This document shows positions 54,530 to 59,749 of a stretch of 59,749 nt of DNA, piece after piece. Under the pieces are notes generated by a model. That model saw nothing but the letters and a program-made list of their open reading frames with translations, was not told where the DNA came from and ran no database searches. Made by a program: the position numbers and the translations under genes. Source of the stretch: Ignisphaera sp. GTDB taxonomy: Archaea > Thermoproteota > Thermoprotei_A > Sulfolobales > Ignisphaeraceae. How positions within the stretch are numbered: the first letter of the stretch is position 1; every line of letters begins with the position of its first letter. Location of the stretch: the NCBI GenBank assembly GCA_028275825.1, contig JAPWTX010000005.1, positions 1 to 59,749 of the forward strand, given 5' to 3'.

Positions 54530-54573
54530 CTCGAGAGTCCACCGAATAGTGGCGTCGAAACTCTGTAAACGAG
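54530..54573 (+). ncRNA. Candidate structured RNA element
   Basis: Nested pairing: CTCG (54530-54533)/CGAG (54570-54573), AGAGT (54534-54538)/ACTCT (54560-54564), CCAC/GTGG (54539-54542, 54549-54552) with a six-base loop and a seven-base 3' bulge CGTCGAA. A TATA-like ATTTATAC at 54492-54499 lies about 30 bases before 54525. Full extent unknown. Confidence 0.35.
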
Positions 54574-54635
54574 ATAGAAGGCCTTGAAACAATTTAATGA
54601 GTCTAATGGAAAAGAAAAGAGTATTAATGGTTAGA

Positions 54636-54708
54636 GGAATCAGAAGCGCCAGCCATCATCACATCTTGAGTTAAAAATCAGATGGGGTTGTAGACACATC
54701 ATTTGTTT
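54636..54708 (-). ncRNA. C/D-box guide sRNA
   Basis: On the minus strand the elements come in canonical order: C box ATGATGT (54702-54696), 14 nt, D' box CTGA (54681-54678), 15 nt, C' box GTGATGA (54662-54656), 12 nt, D box CTGA (54643-54640). The 12-nt C'-D spacing is the archaeal standard. The D guide TGGCTGGCGCTT and D' guide GTCTACAACCCCAT would direct 2'-O-methylation of nucleotides pairing at the fifth position upstream of each box. It starts within ten bases of the L38e stop, so it may be processed from that transcript. Confidence 0.62.
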
Positions 54709-54710
54709 TG

Positions 54711-54920
54711 CTATAATTCAACAATATTTCTACATACAGATTTTAGTTTTTCTAACAAGCTATTGAGCTCTTGTAGCGAAACTTTATATGTGTAGAGATA
54801 TCTCTTTGTCCTAGCCTTAACCTTTGCCACATTTTCTTTTTCCAGTTTCTTTACTCTGCACTCTTCAGCTCTCTTGGCAACCTCAAGAAATTCTTGCTCA
54901 TTAGATACATAAATAGGCAT
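54711..54920 (-). CDS. rpl38e: Ribosomal protein L38e-like
   Basis: A 69-residue basic protein. EFLEVAKRAEECRVKKLEK, NVAKVKARTKRYLYTYKVS and LNSLLEKLKS align along the whole length with eukaryotic L38e (FLLTARRKDAKSVKIKK, NVKFKVRCSRYLYTLVI, KAEKLKQSL). L38e is known in some crenarchaea and eukaryotes only. A TATA-like CCTATATGAA at 54942-54951 gives a short leader. Divergent from the PGI/PMI gene. Genes of this size are easily missed. Confidence 0.85.
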   Translation of the reverse strand: MPIYVSNEQEFLEVAKRAEECRVKKLEKENVAKVKARTKRYLYTYKVSLQELNSLLEKLKSVCRNIVEL

Positions 54921-55005
54921 AGCGCTTCACATGTGTAGAACTTCATATAGGCAAAATATAAGCTTATTAAAAATGATCTTCAGGAACAATGTCTGGGTTG
55001 GCAAA

Positions 55006-56004
55006 ATGCTTGAGCAGTACATGAACTGGTATGACCTTGCATTAGAGGCTCTAAATTATGAAATTAAAAATTTGAAGAGACTTGAAGGTGTTGAAGAAGT
55101 TGTTGTAGTTGGCATGGGTGGGAGTGGAATAGTTGGAGACATGCTTTCAGCAATAGCCCAAACCTATGCGAGAATACCTCTTTACACGTACAAAGATTTC
55201 TACATCCCGCAAAACTTTATTAATAAGAGTACATTCATACTTGCAATTAGCTACTCTGGAAACACTCTAGAAACCATATCTTCAGTACAGCATGCAATTA
55301 AAGTGGGTATACCCATAGGTATTGTAGCTTCAGGTGGAGAGCTCATAGACATTGCAAAGAAACATCACATACCATATGTTATTGTAAGGCAGGGCTTAGC
55401 TCCAAGATCTGCTCTACCGATACTACTAATTGCCTCAATAAAGATTCTGCACTTTTGCGGAATACCTTTAATACCTATGGATATTGTTGAAAAATCCATT
55501 CAAGTTTTGAGAGATGCTGAAAAGGCTGTTGCCAAAGCTTCACAACTTGCAGAATTTTTGAACAATTCCAGGCTTCCCCTCATAGTCTCTACTACGAGAT
55601 TTGCACCATTAGCCACAAGGTTTAAGAATGAGCTTAATGAAAATGCTAAGATGCCTGCTAAAGTAGAAATAGCACCAGAGCTATTTCATAACGATATTGT
55701 TGGGTGGGAAAGGAAGGAAATGCATGGAAAGGCTATAGTGATAAATTCTGACATAAGCTATGAAAACCTCTTATTAGATTTCTACGCTGACTACTTAAAG
55801 AGTGTAGGTTTTGAAGTATTTTACCTTAAGTTAGAAGGCAATGTCATGGAGAGATACTTGGAGGGCTCGTTAATAGCAGGGCTAACTTCAGTCAAAATAG
55901 CTAACAAACTTGGCTTTGATCCTCTACAAACCAGAAGTATAGCCATGTACAAGGACTTTCTTAAGAAATACCGAGAAAAAATTGTAGAAGCAGTTTTGCG
56001 GTAA
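55006..56004 (+). CDS. Bifunctional phosphoglucose/phosphomannose isomerase
   Basis: Crenarchaeal PGI/PMI of the SIS-domain type. MLEQYMNWYDLAL opens the protein; GMGGSGIVGDML is the first sugar-phosphate loop, ISYSGNTLETISSV the second (SYSGNT), then PRSALP, FKNELNENAKMPA (the NEN motif with catalytic Glu) and PELFHNDIVGW with the conserved His. ATG at 55006 matches Pyrobaculum and Aeropyrum enzymes; the frame extends to 54931 but that part overlaps the likely promoter AAATATAAGC. 332 residues. Confidence 0.94.
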   Translation: MLEQYMNWYDLALEALNYEIKNLKRLEGVEEVVVVGMGGSGIVGDMLSAIAQTYARIPLYTYKDFYIPQNFINKSTFILAISYSGNTLETISSVQHAIKVGIPIGIVASGGELIDIAKKHHIPYVIVRQGLAPRSALPILLIASIKILHFCGIPLIPMDIVEKSIQVLRDAEKAVAKASQLAEFLNNSRLPLIVSTTRFAPLATRFKNELNENAKMPAKVEIAPELFHNDIVGWERKEMHGKAIVINSDISYENLLLDFYADYLKSVGFEVFYLKLEGNVMERYLEGSLIAGLTSVKIANKLGFDPLQTRSIAMYKDFLKKYREKIVEAVLR

Positions 56005-56053
56005 CATTAATAGCATCAGTATTTTATTCAACTGGTATTGAGTAGCTAAGGCC

Positions 56054-56818
56054 TTATGTGATGTAGTATGGTCTCTTTTCTCCCTTTGCCTCCTCTTTTG
56101 GCTGAGTAAAGCTTTTTAGAATGAGCTCAACTTCTCTTTCAACACCTCTACCCTTTTCCTCAAGCTCCTTTGTATCTATGCCGAGATTCCACACCTTATT
56201 GATTACATCCAAAACGAGCTTTGATGCTATGTAATCAATATAATTAAGTTCAACAATACTTCTCCAAGTTTCCCCAAGAAGACACACAGCATTTATATTG
56301 AAAATCTTTGCCCATCCTACTACAATTCCATTCAGACCACTTATCACACCCTCATTTAGTTGTGTGGCGCCATGTTCAACATATTTCTTTAAAACATCAA
56401 TATTGTTTCCAACGACAAGCACTTTGCGATTAGGTACAACCACGTCTGAAACATAGGCTGCGGCTGCGATGAGTTCTTTTATATTGTATCTTTTCAATTG
56501 TTTTATGAGGAAGTAGCTCAATGAATGTTGATCAACATCAGATGCGGGTTGTGCACTACCTGTCGCTATGAAGACCCCTACGCTGTTAGCTTTAGCATAG
56601 TACAACGCAACATTGTTTATTTCACCCATGCCATCAGACTCCACAATAAGATGCGCAGGAAACTTAGTACCATAAATAACACCATATAGTTCTGCATCTA
56701 ACGCTTTTATGAGCTGCAACGCAACAGTTTTTCCTACTAACGCCATTCCAGGGAAGCCCACAACAACTATGTTGTTGTCTAGAGGATTTGCTTTACCATA
56801 TCTAATAAATTTCCACAT
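56054..56818 (-). CDS. PAC2-family proteasome assembly chaperone-like protein
   Basis: A 254-residue PAC2 (proteasome assembly chaperone family) protein: NNIVVVGFPGMALVGKTVALQLI, FPAHLIVESDG, VGVFIATGSAQPA, the GLNGIVVGWAK segment and ETW. The C-terminus ends RPYYIT, close to but not exactly the HbYX motif with which such chaperones dock on the 20S proteasome. In archaea some act on proteasome subunits, others are uncharacterised. TATA-like TTTTATTATG adjoins the ATG. Confidence 0.88.
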   Translation of the reverse strand: MWKFIRYGKANPLDNNIVVVGFPGMALVGKTVALQLIKALDAELYGVIYGTKFPAHLIVESDGMGEINNVALYYAKANSVGVFIATGSAQPASDVDQHSLSYFLIKQLKRYNIKELIAAAAYVSDVVVPNRKVLVVGNNIDVLKKYVEHGATQLNEGVISGLNGIVVGWAKIFNINAVCLLGETWRSIVELNYIDYIASKLVLDVINKVWNLGIDTKELEEKGRGVEREVELILKSFTQPKEEAKGEKRPYYIT

Positions 56819-56919
56819 AATAAAAGTACCTTCAGTAGCTGTTTACAATGCATAGCATTAGTGATAACTTAACCAAGTTTATAAGCTAATAGGCAGCAAT
56901 GCTCTAAGCAACACAATAA

Positions 56920-56929
56920 AGTATATAAA
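56920..56929 (+). promoter_or_regulatory. TATA box of tRNA-Met
   Basis: AGTATATAAA stands 30-39 bases before the tRNA 5' end, the canonical archaeal distance. Confidence 0.6.
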
Positions 56930-56958
56930 CCCAAGACATCAATAACATAGCTATGCTG

Positions 56959-57032
<74 letters not shown>

Positions 57033-57108
57033 TTTTAAAAGAGATTTTATATAATTAATTAAAGCTTTTAGATGTCTAGTGCTGGATATTATCTCATAGC
57101 TACTAGAG

Positions 57109-57588
57109 ATGGTGTTTAACACTATGCTCAGGATTGTTAAGTATGTCTTAGCAATAGTTATAGCTTTGCCGCTTATTTCCATATATTTCTCCTCAATGTT
57201 TTTACCTATGAGATTCTATTCACAGTCATTTATTGTACAGAGATCTTTTCTATCCTATGCTTTCTATGGCGGTTTGATGCTGCTTTTAGCATCACTATTT
57301 ATTAAAGATTTCAGTAAGTCCCTAAGTGAGGTACTGGTAATTGTAGCAATTGCTGTACTGGGGTTATACTCCTATGGTGCAGGTCTATTCTATGATTTAA
57401 ATGAATTTAGTCATAGCAAGCACTATGTAATTCCACCATCCTTTATTTACATGCCTTGTCCAGATTCATATCGTTGCGATGCATTTTCTGTTTTGGCGAT
57501 AAGTGTTCCTCTCTCTATAGCTATGGCGATGCTAATCTATGGCAGTTTAGGAATTTTGGAGACAAGTAGGGCACGAAAGACCGAATAA
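57109..57588 (+). CDS. Integral membrane protein of unknown function, 159 aa
   Basis: Four predicted membrane spans: IVKYVLAIVIALPLISIYF, YAFYGGLMLLLASLFI, VLVIVAIAVLGLYSYGAG and VPLSIAMAMLIYGSLGIL, with an external loop holding CPDSYRC. No family recognised. It sits 76 bases after the tRNA-Met gene and its 3' end overlaps the convergent DUF434-type gene by 42 bases. Confidence 0.65.
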   Translation: MVFNTMLRIVKYVLAIVIALPLISIYFSSMFLPMRFYSQSFIVQRSFLSYAFYGGLMLLLASLFIKDFSKSLSEVLVIVAIAVLGLYSYGAGLFYDLNEFSHSKHYVIPPSFIYMPCPDSYRCDAFSVLAISVPLSIAMAMLIYGSLGILETSRARKTE

Positions 57589-58293
57589 TTGTGAAAAGTC
57601 TAGAAGGGGTTTTACCTTTATTTGATTAAGTATTAATGTTGTTAATGGTAGTATTTTACGGCTTTTTTCAATAATCACTGAATCTGTTGATGCTATAATA
57701 GAGTTCTCCATTTGTGCATAGCTTATTGCTGTGGCATCAGGTTTTGTTGATAGTACACATGTGACTTTCGCTTCTTTCAGCCTGCTGCTCAGCATATTAG
57801 CAAAGCTCTTTATGTCTTCCAAACTGTGGCTAACATTTTTATCACCCACTATTACAATTTCTCTGAAAGAATTGCATTGCTGAAAAATGTTTGCCAAGAT
57901 GTTATAGCTTTCTGTTAAAAAGGTTCTTTCGCCTGATCTCAACTTAGAGCCTCTCAAATCTCTTATAAGGCAGTCGTCGCATAAAAACACATCACTATTC
58001 TCTAGCAACGCTATCACTGTCAACAAAATGTTGTAGAAATCTACCACTAGCAACCCGTAAGACGAGTAATCCACACACTTACATGTAATCTTCTTGAGAG
58101 TTTCATAGACATATGTAATGCTATGAACACATCTAAAGAGCAACAACTTCCCATATCTGTTCAGCATATAGCGTTGCGCTATTACATCTAGTGCTTGTGA
58201 ATAGCTATACCCTCTCGCTAACAAAAACCTATAATCATAAGCAGCATCTATCAATGCATTAAAATCTATCTCTTGTTTTCTATCCCTCCTCAA
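57547..58293 (-). CDS. DUF434/DUF5616-type protein
   Basis: A 248-residue protein. The first 60 residues, LIDAAYDYRFLLARGYSYSQALDVIAQRYML and onward (core FLLARGYS), match the DUF434 pattern of a small helical domain. The second part has acidic strand ends (LLVVDFYNILL, IVIVGDKNVSHS) and CDDCLIRDLRG, resembling the PIN-like DUF5616 half. Function unknown, nuclease activity possible. Start TTG at 58293, or a downstream TTG. Six cysteines. Confidence 0.75.
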   Translation of the reverse strand: MRRDRKQEIDFNALIDAAYDYRFLLARGYSYSQALDVIAQRYMLNRYGKLLLFRCVHSITYVYETLKKITCKCVDYSSYGLLVVDFYNILLTVIALLENSDVFLCDDCLIRDLRGSKLRSGERTFLTESYNILANIFQQCNSFREIVIVGDKNVSHSLEDIKSFANMLSSRLKEAKVTCVLSTKPDATAISYAQMENSIIASTDSVIIEKSRKILPLTTLILNQIKVKPLLDFSQLFGLSCPTCLQNS

Positions 58294-58379
58294 AACTCAT
58301 GACCTTAATTAGTATTTGCCTTTCGCAGCTGTTTCTAGTTTCATAAAGGTTTATAAGGTTGCATTATTACACATCTTGA

Positions 58380-58520
58380 TGAGATTCCCTGTGAGGGGTG
58401 AAGAGCCTGCAAGGGCTCTCCCCAAGGGCAGCAACCCAAGGTGTGGGGTCCCCGGGGTGGCCCTGAACGCCCCCAAGGCATATGCAGACCCAAGGAGCGA
58501 TGCAGGGGAATAGAGATGAG
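58380..58520 (+). ncRNA. Candidate GC-rich structured RNA, unknown class
   Basis: A TATA-like GGTTTATAAGG at 58348-58358 predicts a start near 58380. From there about 130 bases are strikingly GC-rich in an AT-rich genome. ATTCCCTG (58384-58391) pairs with CAGGGGAAT (58503-58511) as a closing stem; inside, GGGG-TGA-AGAGCC/GGCTCT-CCCC (58396-58422) is a strong hairpin, GGG/CCC (58426 on) another, and further GC palindromes follow. No RNase P, SRP, 5S or tRNA signature could be matched. It could also be a relic of a mobile-element end. The rest of this gap holds the KaiC-like gene's promoter. Confidence 0.5.
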
Positions 58521-58584
58521 GCTATGAAAAACATCAAACCACATGAACTTATATGAGAGCTGAACCCCCTCAGATTTCTCAGTA

Positions 58585-58593
58585 TTTATAAAC
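58585..58593 (+). promoter_or_regulatory. TATA box of the KaiC-like gene
   Basis: TTTATAAAC lies 31-39 bases before the ATG at 58624, giving a leader of only a few bases. Confidence 0.55.
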
Positions 58594-58623
58594 CAAATTA
58601 CACTATATGTTTTTGTGTAGAAA

Positions 58624-59559
58624 ATGAGTGATAAGGGAATTGAAATCAGTAACGAAGAGCTTCTAGAAATAGAGAAGGAGCTTAAATCCCTAGAGGAAAG
58701 AGAAAAGAAGCCTACAACAGTAGCAAAAAGCAGAATTGAAAAGGATATCACTAGAATTTCAACAGGTGTTCCAGAGCTTGATAAGGCTCTCGAAGGTGGG
58801 GTTCCAAAGGGTTCTTGGGTAGCTATAACAGGTGAGCCCGGTACTGGAAAATCCATTCTTTGCATGCATTTTGCATGGGCTGGGCTTAGGGTAGGGGATC
58901 CCGTGGTTTACGTTACTACAGAGGCTGAGTTCAGAGATGTGATAAGACAAGCAAAGCTCTTTGGAATGGACTTTGAACAGTATAAGATATATGATATTTC
59001 AAGCACTAAAGAACTTGGCGAGATCCCTAACATAGTGGTAATAGATATATTTGGACTTCTGAAGGTTGCAAGGCAAATGAGTGAAGCAATTCCAACCGAT
59101 GTAGAAACAGCTAGGAAAAGAAGATTTGCAGCACTTGATGTTCAAACGCTAACAGCTGCAATACAGGAGGCCTATAAGATTCTGGGGGTATTAAAGGAGG
59201 GTATAAAGAGCCCTGTGAGACACGTCAGACTAATTATAGATTCTATGAGTGCTTTCTGGGCTGATAAACCAGCCATGGCTAGAAAATATAGCTACGATTT
59301 GAAAATAGCCGCACATAGAGATAATGTTACTACCTACCTAGTAAGCCAATATGCTATGACTACTAAATCCACATTCGGTTTTGGCTTAGAGCACATAGCG
59401 GATGGAGTATTCTATTTATGGATGGATGATGTGGAAAGTACAAAAGAAGTTGCCAGGTATATGATAATAAAGAAGATGAGAATGACAAATCATGCAAGAA
59501 CAGCCTTCAGAGTAGAGATATTGCCAGGTAAAGGCTTTGTACTAGAATCCCTAAAGTAA
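58624..59559 (+). CDS. KaiC/RadA-paralogue RecA-family ATPase
   Basis: A single-domain RecA-like ATPase of 311 residues. A charged N-terminal helix precedes ISTGVPELDKALEGGVPKGS (core LDKALEGG), Walker A GEPGTGKSILC, the strand YVTTEAEFRDVIRQAKLFG, and the Walker B-like VRLIIDSMSAFW. YLVSQYAMTTKS and a C-terminal KKMRMTNHARTAFRVEI complete the KaiC-type core. These archaeal RadA paralogues modulate recombination or act as signalling ATPases; no partner gene is adjacent. Confidence 0.88.
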   Translation: MSDKGIEISNEELLEIEKELKSLEEREKKPTTVAKSRIEKDITRISTGVPELDKALEGGVPKGSWVAITGEPGTGKSILCMHFAWAGLRVGDPVVYVTTEAEFRDVIRQAKLFGMDFEQYKIYDISSTKELGEIPNIVVIDIFGLLKVARQMSEAIPTDVETARKRRFAALDVQTLTAAIQEAYKILGVLKEGIKSPVRHVRLIIDSMSAFWADKPAMARKYSYDLKIAAHRDNVTTYLVSQYAMTTKSTFGFGLEHIADGVFYLWMDDVESTKEVARYMIIKKMRMTNHARTAFRVEILPGKGFVLESLK

Positions 59560-59749
59560 TCAAAATACTCAATATCAACACTCTTTGCGAAAAACCCTTG
59601 TTACCCGCATTTACATTTGCCCTAGCTGCAATAAGCAAACATAAATTGACGAGGATGAGCATCTAGGGACTTCCACCTCACCCACAGGGATTTTTGGTAT
59701 CTCTCTGGAGTCATAGGCACCTATCAAGTCCAATGCCATGAGGCTGCCT
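59560..59749. other. Right-edge stretch without a confident gene
   Basis: Nothing firmly supported. On the minus strand a frame enters from the window edge and stays open for 45 codons to a TAA at 59613-59611 (with DLIGAYDSREIPKIPVGE); it might be the 3' end of a gene beyond the window. Confidence 0.3.

Larger units (their letters stand above)
54203..54710. other. 508-base non-coding region with RNA candidates
   Basis: No reading frame of note. It holds a structured plus-strand candidate at 54530-54573 and a minus-strand C/D-box RNA at 54636-54708, listed separately. Bases 54203-54480 are AT-rich and show nothing recognisable. Confidence 0.5.

Noticed and set aside
58380-58520. RNase P RNA, SRP RNA or 5S rRNA
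   Set aside because: The GAGGAAAGTC/ACAGAAA pair of RNase P, the SRP helix 8 GGAAG..AGCAG motif and the 5S core were looked for and not found.
58316-58865. Reading frames on both strands across the GC-rich region and the start of the KaiC-like gene
   Set aside because: The region folds as RNA and the frames owe their length to high GC content; the minus frame also overlaps a well-supported gene. A tail of a decayed TnpB-like gene was considered on the plus strand but no conserved domain is visible.
59611-59748. Minus-strand frame entering from the right edge
   Set aside because: 45 open codons at the edge without a family match; too little to call a gene, though it may be a real 3' end.

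Overview
The window is a stretch of chromosome from a hyperthermophilic or thermophilic member of the Thermoproteota (Crenarchaeota). Evidence is the gene content: Alba, HerA-NurA, Hel308, NAC, a short aCPSF2-type beta-CASP nuclease, CTP-dependent riboflavin kinase, archaeal D-aminoacyl-tRNA deacylase, PGI/PMI, archaemetzincin, a PAC2 protein and an L38e-like ribosomal protein. It also shows archaeal TATA-type promoters, a mixture of leaderless starts and GAGGTG-led GTG/TTG starts, and AT-rich genes beside GC-rich RNA genes. The nine-gene histidine order is the one known from Sulfolobus. Genus cannot be fixed from the sequence alone. No intact insertion sequence, CRISPR array, rRNA or prophage is visible.

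Layout. 1-3214: tRNA-Glu, a purine phosphoribosyltransferase, Alba, riboflavin kinase and a purine nucleoside/MTA phosphorylase. 3277-7485: herA-nurA, a membrane-anchored winged-helix protein and moaE. 7771-13424: ammonia assimilation, with glnA divergent from a two-gene glutamate synthase whose four classical domains are redistributed as FMN+central and amidotransferase+GXGXG. 13617-20982: prephenate dehydratase, two Lrp/AsnC regulators, a thioredoxin-like protein, a 1037-residue SF2 helicase and small unknown genes, one with a SecB-like pattern. 21165-26579: an ion transporter, Hel308, a DUF362 protein and ferredoxin.

26652-33070 is a compact hisCGABFDEHI operon with start/stop overlaps, covering the histidine pathway except the phosphatase step. 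It converges on leuB and a short leuA on the minus strand. The plus-strand ilvB-ilvN-ilvC-cimA-ilvD cluster (35548-41901) follows. Together these supply most of branched-chain amino acid synthesis, with isoleucine precursors probably coming from pyruvate via citramalate. leuCD and ilvE are not in the window.

41918-48149: a possible nuclease-fold protein, D-aminoacyl-tRNA deacylase, aCPSF2, NAC, a SpoIIM-like membrane protein, a SAM hydrolase family protein and a PD-(D/E)XK-type protein. 48527-52029: a polar amino acid ABC importer followed by archaemetzincin. 52095-59559: an HD hydrolase, a JAMM-like protein, L38e, PGI/PMI, PAC2, tRNA-Met(CAU), a DUF434-type protein and a KaiC/RadA-like ATPase.

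The least explained material is between the genes. There is a convincing C/D-box guide RNA behind L38e, an H/ACA-like hairpin after the SAM hydrolase gene, a 135-bp near-perfect inverted repeat beside archaemetzincin, a 130-nt GC-rich structured segment before the KaiC-like gene, and three weaker structured-RNA candidates, each with a TATA-like box upstream. A perfect 21-bp palindrome abuts the glutamate synthase TATA box. Folds were worked out by eye, without software.
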